Part shown: positions 45,660 to 55,368 of the stretch, one piece after another | Position numbering within the stretch: the stretch's first letter is position 1 | Layout of the letters: every line of letters starts with the position of its first letter | The notes under the pieces: generated by a model | Told to the model about the DNA's origin: nothing | The model's database searches: none | Seen by the model: only the letters and a program-made list of their open reading frames with translations | Assembly (NCBI RefSeq): GCF_005145045.1 | Contig: NZ_CP039692.1 | Coordinates: forward strand, 612,001 to 676,000 | From: Agrobacterium larrymoorei | GTDB lineage: Bacteria > Pseudomonadota > Alphaproteobacteria > Rhizobiales > Rhizobiaceae | Direction: 5' to 3' | Length of the DNA: 64,000 bases | Program-made: the position numbers and the translations under genes

Positions 45660-46802
45660 ATGAAACGTATTGGCGTCATCATGCATGGCATCACTGGCCG
45701 CATGGGATATAACCAGCACCTCGTGCGCTCCGTTCTGGCCATCCGCGATCAGGGCGGCGTGACGCTGAAAAGCGGTGAAAAGGTCATGCTCGACCCGATT
45801 CTGGTCGGCCGCAACGGCGAAAAAATCGAGGCGATTGCGAAGAAGCACAATGTTTCGCGCTGGACGACGGATATCGACGCAGCGCTTGCCAACCCCGAGG
45901 ACACGCTTTTCTTCGATGCGGGCACAACGCAGATGCGCGGCAGCCTGCTGACCAAAGCGATCAAGGCCGGAAAGAACGTTTATTGCGAAAAGCCGATTGC
46001 CGACACGATGGAGGAGGCGATTGCGGTGGCGAAGCTGGCGGAGAGCGCTGGCATCAAGCACGGCGTGGTGCAGGACAAGCTGTTTCTTCCGGGCCTGAGA
46101 AAGCTGGCGATGCTGCGCGACAGCGGCTTTTTCGGTAAAATCCTCTCCGTGCGCGGCGAGTTTGGCTATTGGGTTTTCGAGGGAGACTGGCAGCCTGCGC
46201 AGCGGCCTTCCTGGAACTACCGGCACAAAGACGGCGGCGGCATTATTCTCGATATGCTGTGCCACTGGCGTTATGTGCTCGACAATCTGTTCGGGGAGGT
46301 GAAATCTGTCAGCTGCCTCGGTGCCACGCATATTCCGCAGCGCTTCGATGAGCAGGGCAATGCCTATGTGGCCGATGCCGACGACGCGGCCTATGCCACC
46401 TTCGAGCTTGAAGGCGGTGTGATTGCGCATATCAACTCGTCCTGGGCAGTGCGTGTGCGCCGCGACGATCTGGTGACGTTCCAAGTGGATGGTACCCATG
46501 GCTCCGCGGTTGCGGGCCTGACGAAATGCTATACCCAGCACCGCACCAACACACCTAAGCCTGTCTGGAACCCGGACCAGCCGCAGACAATCGACTTCTA
46601 TAAGACTTGGCAGGAAGTGCCGGACAACGTCGTTTACGACAACGGCTTCAAGGCGCAGTGGGAAATGTTCGTGCGCCATCTGGTCGATAACGACCCATGG
46701 CCTTACGGCCTGATGGAAGGCGTAAAGGGCGTTCAGTTGGCAGAGCTCGGCATCCAGTCCTGGAAGGAGCGCCGCTGGCTCGACGTTCCAGCCATTGCCT
46801 GA
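45660..46802 (+). CDS. Gfo/Idh/MocA family oxidoreductase
   Basis: First gene of the rightward catabolic arm, 380 aa. The N-terminus is KRIGVIMHGITGRMGYNQHL, the family lysine is in VYCEKPIADTM, and the second domain has GGGIILDMLCHWRYVLDNL with the active-site His. GGAGG lies 7 nt upstream of ATG 45660. It presumably oxidises the imported sugar or its acid, and is followed 11 bp later by the DUF993 gene. Confidence 0.92.
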   Translation: MKRIGVIMHGITGRMGYNQHLVRSVLAIRDQGGVTLKSGEKVMLDPILVGRNGEKIEAIAKKHNVSRWTTDIDAALANPEDTLFFDAGTTQMRGSLLTKAIKAGKNVYCEKPIADTMEEAIAVAKLAESAGIKHGVVQDKLFLPGLRKLAMLRDSGFFGKILSVRGEFGYWVFEGDWQPAQRPSWNYRHKDGGGIILDMLCHWRYVLDNLFGEVKSVSCLGATHIPQRFDEQGNAYVADADDAAYATFELEGGVIAHINSSWAVRVRRDDLVTFQVDGTHGSAVAGLTKCYTQHRTNTPKPVWNPDQPQTIDFYKTWQEVPDNVVYDNGFKAQWEMFVRHLVDNDPWPYGLMEGVKGVQLAELGIQSWKERRWLDVPAIA

Positions 46803-46813
46803 GGAGAGCGGAA

Positions 46814-47977
46814 ATGACCGAACTCAAGCTACCCAAAGATGATCGCTCGATTGAACTCTACAAGCTGACGGGAAACCCGATTGCACTTGAAAAGCGGAGC
46901 GCGTCCGACTTCAACCGCGTGGCATTTGCCGCAGCGCATGTGGTGGCCGATCCCTTTGCGGATAACGACCCATGGCTGACACCGGCTATCGACTGGGATG
47001 GCACACTGCGCTTCCGCCACCGTCTCTGGGATCTGGGGCTTGGCGTTGCCGAGGCGATGGACACTGCCCAGCGCGGCATGGGTCTGGCGTGGCCGCAGGC
47101 GCAGGAGTTGATCTCCCGCTCACTGAAAGAGGCCGCGACACGCACGGATGCTCTGATCGCCTGCGGCGTAGGAACGGACCACCTGACCGGCACCGGCTAC
47201 AGCCTCGACCAGATTGTGGACGCCTACCACGAACAGCTGGATTTCGTGCAGGGAGAAGGCGGCAGGGTGATTTTGATGGCAAGCCGCGCGCTTGCTGCCA
47301 GCGCACGCTCCCCCGACGATTATCTGGAAACCTATGCCCGCGTGCTGGCACGCGCCAATGACAAGGTCATTATCCACTGGCTCGGGGAAATGTTCGATCC
47401 GGCGCTGGAAGGCTATTGGGGTTCTGGCGACCACATGGCTGCAATGGAGACCTGCCTTGAGATGATCATGGCCAATGCCGGAAAGATCGACGGCATCAAG
47501 ATTTCGCTGCTTTCCAAGGAAAAGGAAATCGTGATGCGCCGCCGTCTGCCAGTAGGCGTGCGGATGTACACGGGCGACGACTTCAATTATGCGGAACTGA
47601 TTGCCGGAGACGATGAAGGGCATTCGGATGCGCTGCTCGGCATTTTCGATGCCATAGCGCCTGCCGCCTCCAAGGCGCTTGCCAGCTTGAAGAACGGTGC
47701 GGATAACGAGTTTTTCGATATTCTGGAGCCGACGGTGGCGCTCTCCCGCCACATCTTCAAGGCCCCTACCCGCTTTTACAAAACGGGGGTCGTGTTTCTG
47801 GCATATCTCAACGGATTGCAGGACCATTTTACCATGATAGGTGGGCAGGAAAGCACGCGCTCCACAATGCATCTTTCTGAACTGTTCCGCCTGGCGGACA
47901 AGGCCAATGTGCTGGCAGACCCGGACGATGCTGCACGCAGGATGAAGGAAATACTGGCCGTGCGGGGTGTCCATTGA
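46814..47977 (+). CDS. DUF993 protein (dihydrodipicolinate-synthase-like family)
   Basis: Protein of 387 aa recognised as DUF993 from ELKLPKDDRSIELYKLTG, WDGTLRFRHRLWDLGLGVAE and the Asp/Glu-rich C-terminal half. The family is related to class I aldolases of the DHDPS type; KISLLSKEKEIVMRRRLP may supply the lysine region, but I cannot name the catalytic residue with confidence. GGAGAGCGGAA precedes ATG 46814. Context suggests retro-aldol cleavage of a keto-deoxy sugar acid made by the adjacent enolase-superfamily enzyme. Confidence 0.87.
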   Translation: MTELKLPKDDRSIELYKLTGNPIALEKRSASDFNRVAFAAAHVVADPFADNDPWLTPAIDWDGTLRFRHRLWDLGLGVAEAMDTAQRGMGLAWPQAQELISRSLKEAATRTDALIACGVGTDHLTGTGYSLDQIVDAYHEQLDFVQGEGGRVILMASRALAASARSPDDYLETYARVLARANDKVIIHWLGEMFDPALEGYWGSGDHMAAMETCLEMIMANAGKIDGIKISLLSKEKEIVMRRRLPVGVRMYTGDDFNYAELIAGDDEGHSDALLGIFDAIAPAASKALASLKNGADNEFFDILEPTVALSRHIFKAPTRFYKTGVVFLAYLNGLQDHFTMIGGQESTRSTMHLSELFRLADKANVLADPDDAARRMKEILAVRGVH

Positions 47978-47978
47978 G

Positions 47979-49400
47979 ATGGCGCACCCTCCCGTTCTGA
48001 AAGTAGCGGACGCCGCCATTCATGAGCGGCGGCTTTCCATGCGCATGCCATTCCGCTTCGGTGCGGCAACGGTGACGGAGGCTGCGCAAATCTTTCTCGC
48101 CCTCACCGTGGAAGATGTCGATGGGCGGATAGCAACCGGCTATGCGGCGGAACTGATGGTGCCGAAATGGTTCGACAAAAATCCAAGCCTCAGCAATGCG
48201 GATAATGAAGAACAGTTGCGCCGCTCCGTTCATATGGCGGTGGACCTTGCTAAAAAAGCAGATGCCGCAACGGCCTTTGCCATTCACGCGCAGCTGGAAC
48301 CGCAGCAGCATAGCTGCGCGGCGGCGGAAGGGCTGAATGGCCTCATCGCCTCCTTCGGGCTGGCTTTGGTGGATCGGGCAATTCTGGACGGGCTTTGCAG
48401 GCTGAACGATATTTCGGTGGCAGATGCCATCCGGCAAAATCTGTCTGCCATCGATAGTTCTACCACGCCGGATCTCGATGGTTTCGATATTCCGGCATTT
48501 TTAAGTGGTCTCAGGCCGCGCGACCAAATCCATCTTCGTCATACGGTTGGTTACGTCGATCCGCTGATGCCTGAGGATATTGCCGGGCCACGTAAAAATG
48601 ATGGCCTGCCCGAATGCCTTCAGGAGGAAATCGACACTTATGGCATCCGCTATTTCAAACTGAAGGTTTCCGGCAGGCCGCAGGAAGATACGGAACGGCT
48701 GAAGGCGATTGCTGCGGTGCTTGAACAACTGCCTGAATATCAGGTTACGCTGGACGGCAACGAGCAGTTCGAGAATGAAGCGGCGGTGATCGATCTCATG
48801 GATCGCATCGAGAACGAGCCTGCGCTTCAACGCCTTCGAAGCTCGCTATTGTTCGTGGAGCAACCCATTGCGCGTGCCGTGGCGCTCTCACAGCCGGTGA
48901 CAGACCTTGCAAAACGGGTGGCGCTTGAAATCGATGAATCCGACGGAACGCCGGAGGCCTTTCTCGAAGCCAAACGGCAGGGTTATCTCGGCGTCTCTTC
49001 GAAATCATGCAAGGGCTTCTATCGCTCTTTGCTGAACCGGGCGCGGGTGGAGAAGTGGAACGCCGAAACAGGCCGCGGCTATTTCATGTCTGCAGAGGAT
49101 TTGACGACGCAGGCAGGCATTGCCGTCCAGCAGGATCTGGCCCTGGCGGTTCTGCTCGGGCTCGAGCACATAGAGCGCAACGGACATCATTATGTCGACG
49201 GAATGCAGGGTGCTTCGCGGGTGGAAAATGCCGTCTGGCTTGAAGCGCATCGTGACGTCTATCGGGATTCGGCAGGCCGTGCGCGCCTCAAGATAAAGGA
49301 TGGCACGCTGTGCTTGGCGTCGGTCATCGGAGCAATCGGTCTCGGTGTCGCCGAGGAGGCGGCGCGGGCAACGTTTCAGACATTGAAGCAGGGAGGATGA
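47979..49400 (+). CDS. Enolase-superfamily (mandelate racemase-like) dehydratase candidate
   Basis: Enolase-superfamily protein, 473 aa, longer than the common 370-400. The capping N-terminal domain is followed by the barrel with KLKVSG (Lys227 and Lys229), metal ligands Asp259 (LDGNEQF), Glu294 (FVEQPI) and Asp/Glu 319-320 (EIDESDGT), and Lys342 (SSKSCKG). Two catalytic lysines on opposite faces resemble the muconate-lactonizing/dipeptide epimerase group rather than sugar-acid dehydratases, so the reaction is open. ATG 47979 starts 2 nt after the previous stop; GTG 47967 is an alternative. Confidence 0.85.
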   Translation: MAHPPVLKVADAAIHERRLSMRMPFRFGAATVTEAAQIFLALTVEDVDGRIATGYAAELMVPKWFDKNPSLSNADNEEQLRRSVHMAVDLAKKADAATAFAIHAQLEPQQHSCAAAEGLNGLIASFGLALVDRAILDGLCRLNDISVADAIRQNLSAIDSSTTPDLDGFDIPAFLSGLRPRDQIHLRHTVGYVDPLMPEDIAGPRKNDGLPECLQEEIDTYGIRYFKLKVSGRPQEDTERLKAIAAVLEQLPEYQVTLDGNEQFENEAAVIDLMDRIENEPALQRLRSSLLFVEQPIARAVALSQPVTDLAKRVALEIDESDGTPEAFLEAKRQGYLGVSSKSCKGFYRSLLNRARVEKWNAETGRGYFMSAEDLTTQAGIAVQQDLALAVLLGLEHIERNGHHYVDGMQGASRVENAVWLEAHRDVYRDSAGRARLKIKDGTLCLASVIGAIGLGVAEEAARATFQTLKQGG

Positions 49401-49403
49401 AGA

Positions 49404-50225
49404 ATGAGCCTTGAAGGTCTCTCGATCAATTTCGCTACCATCAAGCAGGGTGGCTCTTTCGGCGTGATGGTGGATGCCTGCCTGAAGCAGGGCATCACCA
49501 CCATCTCCCCCTGGCGCGAACATGTGCAGGGCGTGGGTCTTGAAGAGGCGGCGCGCATTGTTTCGGAAAACGGCATCCGCTTAAGCGGCCACTGCCGCGG
49601 CGGTTTCTTTCCGGCCATAGATGAAGATGGCAGACGCAAGGCCATAGACGACAATAAGCGTGCCGTGGACGAAGCGGCTGCAATGAATGCCAACTGCCTC
49701 GTTCTCGTGGTGGGTGGCCTGCCCAAAGGCTCCAAGGATATTCGCGGTGCGCGGCAGATGGTGGAAGACGGCATGGCCGAGCTTCTGCCTTACGCGAAAG
49801 CCGCAGGCGTGCCGCTGGCCATCGAGCCTCTGCATCCCTTTTACGCGGCGGATCGCGCCTGCTTCAATACGCTGAAGCAATCACTCGATCTTTGCGACAG
49901 GCTGGGCGAAGGCACCGGTGTTGCAATCGATGTCTACCATGTCTGGTGGGACCCAGAAGTGGAAGAGCAGGTTGCCCGCGCCGGGCGCAACAACCAGATT
50001 CTTGCGCACCACATTTGCGACTGGCTGGTGCCGACCACCGACCCGCTGAACGACCGGGGCATGATGGGAGACGGCGTTATCGACCTCAAGGGTTTCCGCA
50101 GTATGATCGAAAAGGCCGGATTCTTCGGGCCGCAGGAGGTGGAAATCTTCTCTTATAACTGGAACGCCAAACCGATTGACGAGGTGCTGACGACCGTTGT
50201 CGAGCGTTATCGCACCGTCTGCTGA
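49404..50225 (+). CDS. Sugar phosphate isomerase/epimerase-like TIM-barrel protein
   Basis: Xylose-isomerase-like TIM barrel, 273 aa. Visible metal-site motifs are LAIEPLHPFY (Glu, His), AIDVYHVWWDP (Asp, His), LAHHICDW (His) and QEVEIFSYNW (Glu). It ends the rightward operon, three nucleotides after the previous stop. Its TGA abuts the stop of the convergent ltrA gene, sharing the palindrome TGATCA. It may isomerise or dehydrate a keto-sugar intermediate. Confidence 0.88.
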   Translation: MSLEGLSINFATIKQGGSFGVMVDACLKQGITTISPWREHVQGVGLEEAARIVSENGIRLSGHCRGGFFPAIDEDGRRKAIDDNKRAVDEAAAMNANCLVLVVGGLPKGSKDIRGARQMVEDGMAELLPYAKAAGVPLAIEPLHPFYAADRACFNTLKQSLDLCDRLGEGTGVAIDVYHVWWDPEVEEQVARAGRNNQILAHHICDWLVPTTDPLNDRGMMGDGVIDLKGFRSMIEKAGFFGPQEVEIFSYNWNAKPIDEVLTTVVERYRTVC

Positions 50226-51407
50226 TCACGCCACCGCTGGCGCGTGCTTCCTGAGTGCCACATATTCCCAAAGGGCGACCAGAAACAGGATGGACGCGCT
50301 GGCGATCTGGAGTGCGTAAAGCGGCACGGCGGGGATCAAAAGAAGTGCTGCAAGAACGGCAATGCCAACGAAGTGCGACACTGGCCGCACATGGGAGGCC
50401 GCGACCTTCACGCCGATATTCCCGGCCAGAAAGAGGATCGGTCCGCCGATAATGGCAAGCGTTTCCCGCAGGGTGGAATGCTCATAGCTATGCGAAAGGC
50501 TGAAATCCTCTCCGACTGCCGTCAGGATGATGCCCGCGATGATTGGCAGATGGCCGTAATTGAACAGGTTCTGCGCGATGCGTTCCGGTTCCGCCGTCTC
50601 CTCTGCCTTTTCGGAAACCTGCTCCTGCCCGTGATGGAAATAAATCCACCACATGAATACGGTGCTGGAAAAGGCGGAGCAGAAGACAACGAAGGTCAGG
50701 CTGGAATTCATATATTCCGTCGCCGTCTTGCCCGTCGTCAGGATGGTTTCGCCAAGGCAGATGATGACGAAGAGCGCGCATCGTTCGGCCAGATGTTCGC
50801 CTGAAAGAAGAAGCTGCTCGTCCTCATGCGCCTTGAGGCCCGGAACGGCGTAACGCGCCAGCGGGCCGATATATTCGATGGCTATTGCGACCATCCACAA
50901 GGCAATACGAAGCATAAGGTCGTCTGTCAGGCCTCCGGAAATCCAGAAGGCGCTGGAGGCCAGCAGCCACACCGTGATGCGGCCAAAGGTCTGGGAATTG
51001 CCGTGATCGACACCCTTGAAGACATAGAGCCCGAACAGCGAGCGCGTGAGCTGCATGACGGTGTAGATGGACGCAAAAATAAGCCCCTGATCCGAAAACG
51101 CCTTTGGCAATGCAATTGCCAAAAGCACGCCGCCGAACATCAGCGCGAAGAGGAGCATCCGCACCGGACCCTTGTCCGTGTTCAGGAGGTTCGTCAGCCA
51201 GGTCGTGTGAACCCAGAGCCACCAGAGCGCAAGGATGAGGATGGCGGCTTCGAGCAGCGCCGTTGCGCCGAAATCCTTCGACAGCGTCTGCGACAGCTGG
51301 ATCATGGCAAAGACAAAGACGAGATCGAAGAAAAGCTCGGGAAAAGTCGCCTTGGTCGACTCCTCGTCCTCAGACCGAATCCAGCCGCTCTGTGCAGTGT
51401 CTGTCAT
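50226..51407 (-). CDS. ltrA: Low temperature requirement protein A (LtrA)
   Basis: Integral membrane protein of 393 aa with about ten hydrophobic segments. It opens with the family motif TFPELFFDLVFVFAMIQLS and later has ERCALFVIICLGETIL. LtrA was named in Listeria for growth at low temperature; biochemical role unknown. ATG 51407 with AGGGA upstream is preferred to the in-frame ATG at 51443. It is divergent from the histidine kinase; the 227-bp gap 51408-51634 holds no gene that I can see. Confidence 0.9.
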   Translation of the reverse strand: MTDTAQSGWIRSEDEESTKATFPELFFDLVFVFAMIQLSQTLSKDFGATALLEAAILILALWWLWVHTTWLTNLLNTDKGPVRMLLFALMFGGVLLAIALPKAFSDQGLIFASIYTVMQLTRSLFGLYVFKGVDHGNSQTFGRITVWLLASSAFWISGGLTDDLMLRIALWMVAIAIEYIGPLARYAVPGLKAHEDEQLLLSGEHLAERCALFVIICLGETILTTGKTATEYMNSSLTFVVFCSAFSSTVFMWWIYFHHGQEQVSEKAEETAEPERIAQNLFNYGHLPIIAGIILTAVGEDFSLSHSYEHSTLRETLAIIGGPILFLAGNIGVKVAASHVRPVSHFVGIAVLAALLLIPAVPLYALQIASASILFLVALWEYVALRKHAPAVA

Positions 51408-51634
51408 TTGCGTCCCTGAATGAATGCTGGCGCGCAGAACCACAACATTTCATTCCCCGAATGATGGCTCAGCGCAGCAACAACAGTCCATCGGGAAAAT
51501 TTGTTCCAGACGAGGGCGGTTCTCCACCGGACTTTGGTCGGAAATCGTACATTGCTTGTGGAAACTATTCGGAAACTTGCATAAACACACTCATATACCT
51601 AGTTACCGTACGCTTGTGATTGCCGGGGAAGTCA

Positions 51635-53128
51635 TTGGTCAATTTGTCTCCATTCGTGCGCCGCACGCTCGTCATGCTCGCTTTGGGTGTTGCGCTCCTC
51701 ATCGGAATGGTCGGCGCATCGCTGTGGCTCGTGCAGTCCAATGACCGCTATTCGCAGGAAACAGCTGAGCTGCGCCGGGTGCGCGCTTCCATTCTGGATG
51801 TTCTGACGACCATGCAGGATGCTGAAACGGGTCAGCGCGGATACCTGCTGACGCGTCGCGAGGAATATCTTGCGCCCTATCGCGATGCTTTGCAGAACCT
51901 TGCCGAAAAACGTGCGCGTCTAGTCGAGCGTATCGGCAACCGGCCCGCCTACATGTCCAGCCTGCCGCGTTTGCAAACGGCGCTGGATGCCAAGCTGGAA
52001 GAAATCGGCCGCACCCTCGATCTCGTCAATGCGGGACAGGCGGATGCGGCAATCGACATCGTGCGAGCCGACACCGGCCTCATGTATATGCGCGACATCC
52101 GCGAAACGCTCGATTACTACCAAGACATGACGGATGACCGCCTGCGGGTGATCGTATCCGAACAGTTGAGCGCGGCGAGCAATCTGCGCTGGGTGACGAT
52201 TGGCGGCGCCATCGCTATTATCGCAGTGGTCGGCGGCGCGCTGACGCTGATTGCAAAATATGTCCGCGAACTGATGAGCTCGCGCGAGGAAGTGGCGGCA
52301 CTGAACCAGGGACTGGAAGAGCGCGTCAATGAGCGCACCCGCGATCTGATCCGCGCCAATCAGGAAATCCAGCGCTTTGCCTATATCGTGACTCACGATC
52401 TGCGCGCGCCACTGGTCAACATCATGGGCTTCCTTTCGGAATTCGAAGCTTCGCTGAAACCAATCGAGGCCTATGTGCTGGCCGATGGTGCCAAGCTCTC
52501 CGATACGGAAATCAAGGATGCCCGCCTTGCCGTGGAAGAGGATTTGCCGGAGGCAATCGGCTTCATCCGGTCTTCCACCCGCAAGATGGACCAGTTGATC
52601 AACGCAATCCTGAAGATTTCCCGCGACGGACGCCGCAAGCTGCAGGCGGAAAAGGTGGACCTGAAGGAGCTTCTGGCCAATGCCGGCGCCAGCGTTCAGC
52701 ATCAGGTGACCGCCGTCGATGGCGAGATCAATGTCGATGTGCAGCCCTTCACCGTCATCAGTGACCGCATTTCACTCGACCAGATTCTCGGCAACCTCTT
52801 CGACAACGCCGTCAAATACCAGATGCCAGGCCGTCCCTTGCAGATTTCGGCCCGAATCCTGCCGCAGGGTCGCGGCATCGTGCGGGTGGATATAAGCGAT
52901 AATGGTCGCGGCATTGCGGATGACGATCTTGAGCGGATTTTCGAACTGTTCCGCCGCGCGGGCGATCAGGATCAGCCCGGCGAGGGAATTGGCCTTGCTC
53001 ATGTGCGTTCGCTAATAAGAAATTTAGGTGGAGACATTACGGTCGCCTCGGAACTTGGCAAGGGAAGTACCTTCCAGCTGACTTTGCCGACGGACCTCCG
53101 AAAAATCACACGAGGTAACGACATATGA
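51635..53128 (+). CDS. Sensor histidine kinase with CHASE3 domain
   Basis: Membrane kinase of about 497 aa. Transmembrane helix 1 (about 10-30) and helix 2 (about 190-210) flank a CHASE3 sensor (MQDAETGQRGYLLTRREEYL). A coiled coil follows, then the H-box THDLRAPLVNI, the N-box GNLFDNAVKYQ, and G-boxes DNGRGIADDD and GEGIGLAHVR. The start is uncertain: the frame has only TTG/GTG codons near the beginning. TTG 51635 gives the N-terminus VNLSPFVRR after GGGGAAG. It overlaps the response regulator by 4 bp. The cyanobacterial-phytochrome-like kinase/small-regulator pairing suggests it phosphorylates the product at 53125. Confidence 0.92.
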   Translation: MVNLSPFVRRTLVMLALGVALLIGMVGASLWLVQSNDRYSQETAELRRVRASILDVLTTMQDAETGQRGYLLTRREEYLAPYRDALQNLAEKRARLVERIGNRPAYMSSLPRLQTALDAKLEEIGRTLDLVNAGQADAAIDIVRADTGLMYMRDIRETLDYYQDMTDDRLRVIVSEQLSAASNLRWVTIGGAIAIIAVVGGALTLIAKYVRELMSSREEVAALNQGLEERVNERTRDLIRANQEIQRFAYIVTHDLRAPLVNIMGFLSEFEASLKPIEAYVLADGAKLSDTEIKDARLAVEEDLPEAIGFIRSSTRKMDQLINAILKISRDGRRKLQAEKVDLKELLANAGASVQHQVTAVDGEINVDVQPFTVISDRISLDQILGNLFDNAVKYQMPGRPLQISARILPQGRGIVRVDISDNGRGIADDDLERIFELFRRAGDQDQPGEGIGLAHVRSLIRNLGGDITVASELGKGSTFQLTLPTDLRKITRGNDI

Positions 53129-53562
53129 AAACGACAGGCCAGGAAGTCACGATCGTCATGATCGAAGATGACGAAGGGCATGCGCGCCTTATCGAAAAGA
53201 ATGTGCGCCGCGCAGGCGTCAACAACGACATCGTGCCATTCACCCTTGGCAACAAGGCGCTGGATTACATTCTCGGCCCCAGCCGCGATGGCATGGTGAG
53301 CAAGGATCGCTACCTTCTGATCCTGCTGGACCTCAACCTGCCGGATATGTCCGGCATCAAGATCCTTGAACAGATCAAGAGCAACGAGCACACGAAGCGC
53401 TTGCCTGTCGTCGTTCTGACCACGACGGACGACGAGTCCGAAATACAAAAATGTTACGATCTCGGCGCAAACGTGTATATCACGAAGCCAGTTGATTACG
53501 AGGGATTCGCAACTGCTATCAGAAACCTCGGCCTCTTCTTCTCAGTGATACAGGTTCCATGA
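53125..53562 (+). CDS. Stand-alone response regulator (Rcp1/CheY-like)
   Basis: Single receiver domain of 145 aa with no output domain. Acidic pocket MIEDDEGHA, phosphoacceptor Asp in LLDLNLPDMSG, Thr/Ser in VVLTTTDD and Lys in YITKPVD. It is of the Rcp1 type usually paired with phytochrome-like or CHASE3 kinases. Translationally coupled to the kinase (ATGA overlap) and 7 bp from the next signalling gene, so it may shuttle phosphate between the two. Confidence 0.94.
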   Translation: MKTTGQEVTIVMIEDDEGHARLIEKNVRRAGVNNDIVPFTLGNKALDYILGPSRDGMVSKDRYLLILLDLNLPDMSGIKILEQIKSNEHTKRLPVVVLTTTDDESEIQKCYDLGANVYITKPVDYEGFATAIRNLGLFFSVIQVP

Positions 53563-53569
53563 AGGCGTG

Positions 53570-54598
53570 ATGGCGTTGCAGGTACTTTATGTCGATGACG
53601 ACCCTACTCTCGCGAAGCTTGCTACGCGGGTGCTGGGTCGGCACGACGTTCAGGTAGAGCATGCGCCATCTGTTGCCCTTGGTCTGGAAAAGTTCAATGC
53701 CGGTCGCTTCGATGCGGTCGTGCTGGACCATTATTTCCAGAACGGCACCGGCCTTCAGTTTCTGAACGCGATAGGCGATCACAGCCGCGAAATTCCCGTT
53801 CTTTACGTGACGGGTGCGAGCGAAGCGCAGATCGCCATCGATGCGCTGAAAGCGGGTGCTGCGGATTACGTGATCAAGACGGTTGCCGACGATTTCTTTC
53901 CGCTATTGCTGACATCCATCCAGCAGGCCTGCGCGAACTTCCAGCTGCGCAAGGAAAAGGAAGAGACGGAGCGGCTTCTGGTTCAGGCCAAGGAACGGGC
54001 CGAGCTGATGGCGAAGGAGATGAACCACCGCATCGCCAACAGTCTCTCGCTTGTTTCCGCGATGATCCGCATGCAGATGAACGCTGCCTCGACGGAAGAG
54101 GCGCGCACGGCGCTGATGGAAACGCAGAGCCGCATTTCAGCAATCGCAGGGGTTCACCGCAGCCTTTACACTGCCGACAATATGGGCGTGGTGGACCTCG
54201 ACCATTATCTCTCGTCCATCATCAACGAACTGGCGAAATCCGTTCCGGACAGCGATAAAATCCGCATCAAGACCGATATGGAAACCATCAAGGCAGCGCC
54301 CGATCAGGCGGTGGCGCTTGGTGTTATCGTCACTGAGCTTACGACAAACGCGCTTAAATATGCCTATCCTGGCACGACCGGCGATATTCGCATTGCGCTG
54401 AGACGACAGGACGACAAAATTCAGCTGACTGTCGAAGATGATGGCGTCGGCATGCAGGCGGGCGCGAAGCCGAAGGGAACAGGTCTCGGCACCAAGCTGA
54501 TCTCGGCTATGGCCCAGAGCCTGAAGGCGACCATCGAACAGGGCGCACTCAAGCCACATTCCGGCACGCGGATTTGCGTGGAGTGGGAAGCGCTGTAA
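53570..54598 (+). CDS. Receiver-histidine kinase hybrid, HisKA_2 type
   Basis: Soluble protein of 342 aa: receiver domain at 1-120 (LYVDDDPTLAK, phosphoacceptor in VVLDHYFQNG, Lys in YVIKTV), a coiled-coil linker (EKEETERLLVQAKERAEL), HisKA_2 phosphotransfer helix with His in EMNHRIANSLSLVSAM, then an ATPase domain (ELTTNALKYA, VEDDGVGM, GTGLGTKLI). A receiver in front of a kinase allows control by another phosphoprotein. ATG 53570 is chosen; GTG 53567 is one codon earlier. It completes a three-gene phosphorelay. Confidence 0.92.
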   Translation: MALQVLYVDDDPTLAKLATRVLGRHDVQVEHAPSVALGLEKFNAGRFDAVVLDHYFQNGTGLQFLNAIGDHSREIPVLYVTGASEAQIAIDALKAGAADYVIKTVADDFFPLLLTSIQQACANFQLRKEKEETERLLVQAKERAELMAKEMNHRIANSLSLVSAMIRMQMNAASTEEARTALMETQSRISAIAGVHRSLYTADNMGVVDLDHYLSSIINELAKSVPDSDKIRIKTDMETIKAAPDQAVALGVIVTELTTNALKYAYPGTTGDIRIALRRQDDKIQLTVEDDGVGMQAGAKPKGTGLGTKLISAMAQSLKATIEQGALKPHSGTRICVEWEAL

Positions 54599-54623
54599 GA
54601 CGCTCCCTCACCTTTTCATCACA

Positions 54624-55349
54624 TCAATAAGCGCCGGGCAGTCCGGCAACCACCGGCGCTGCCGCCGGAGGTGCAAGCGACGTCACGACGATAGGCGTTC
54701 CATCCGGTACGCGGTTGTAGAGATCGACGATATCCTGATTCATCAGGCGCACGCAGCCGGATGAAACCGATTTGCCGATGGTCCACCACTCCGGCGAACC
54801 GTGAAGACGATAGATCGTGTCCTGACCATCCTTGAAGATATAGAGCGCGCGTGCGCCAAGCGGGTTCATGAGCCCGGGAGCCATGCCGCCATTGGCGGAG
54901 CTGTAGGGTTGAAGTTCCGGCTGGCGCGCGATCATCTCATCGGGCGGTGTCCAGCGCGGCCACTGGCGCTTGTACTGAATGACGCCCCTGCCCGACCATT
55001 CGAAGCCCTGACGACCGAGACCGACGCCATAACGCATGGCCTGATTATTCTCATAGGTGAGATAGAGGAAGTGGTTCGCGGTATCCACGACGATTGTGCC
55101 GGGGCGCTCACCGGTGGGATTGTCCACCATCTGGCGATAGAAGCGGCGGTCGATCTTCTCATAGGGAATGGCGGGTAGCGGGAACTGCTCGTCCGGCTTC
55201 GGACCGTAGACTTCCGCATAATAAGGATCGAATTTGGGGCGCACTTCCACTGTTTCACGCGGCGTGGTGGTGCAGCCGCCAAGGGCCGTCAGCGCCAATC
55301 CGCCGGTGCCCAGCAGAAAGCTCCGGCGCGTGGTTTCATTCTTAATCAA
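54624..55349 (-). CDS. L,D-transpeptidase, YkuD family, lipoprotein
   Basis: Peptidoglycan cross-linking enzyme of 241 aa. It carries a twin-arginine-like TTRRSFLLGTGG signal and a lipobox ALGGC with Cys26, so it should be membrane-anchored in the periplasm. The YkuD catalytic motif is His183 in RLHGSPEWW and SSGCVRLMN with nucleophile Cys199. It is 19 bp downstream of a second transpeptidase-fold gene on the same strand. Agrobacterium relatives rely heavily on L,D-cross-links for polar growth. Confidence 0.93.
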   Translation of the reverse strand: MIKNETTRRSFLLGTGGLALTALGGCTTTPRETVEVRPKFDPYYAEVYGPKPDEQFPLPAIPYEKIDRRFYRQMVDNPTGERPGTIVVDTANHFLYLTYENNQAMRYGVGLGRQGFEWSGRGVIQYKRQWPRWTPPDEMIARQPELQPYSSANGGMAPGLMNPLGARALYIFKDGQDTIYRLHGSPEWWTIGKSVSSGCVRLMNQDIVDLYNRVPDGTPIVVTSLAPPAAAPVVAGLPGAY

Positions 55350-55368
55350 TCCAGATCCTCATCAACTC

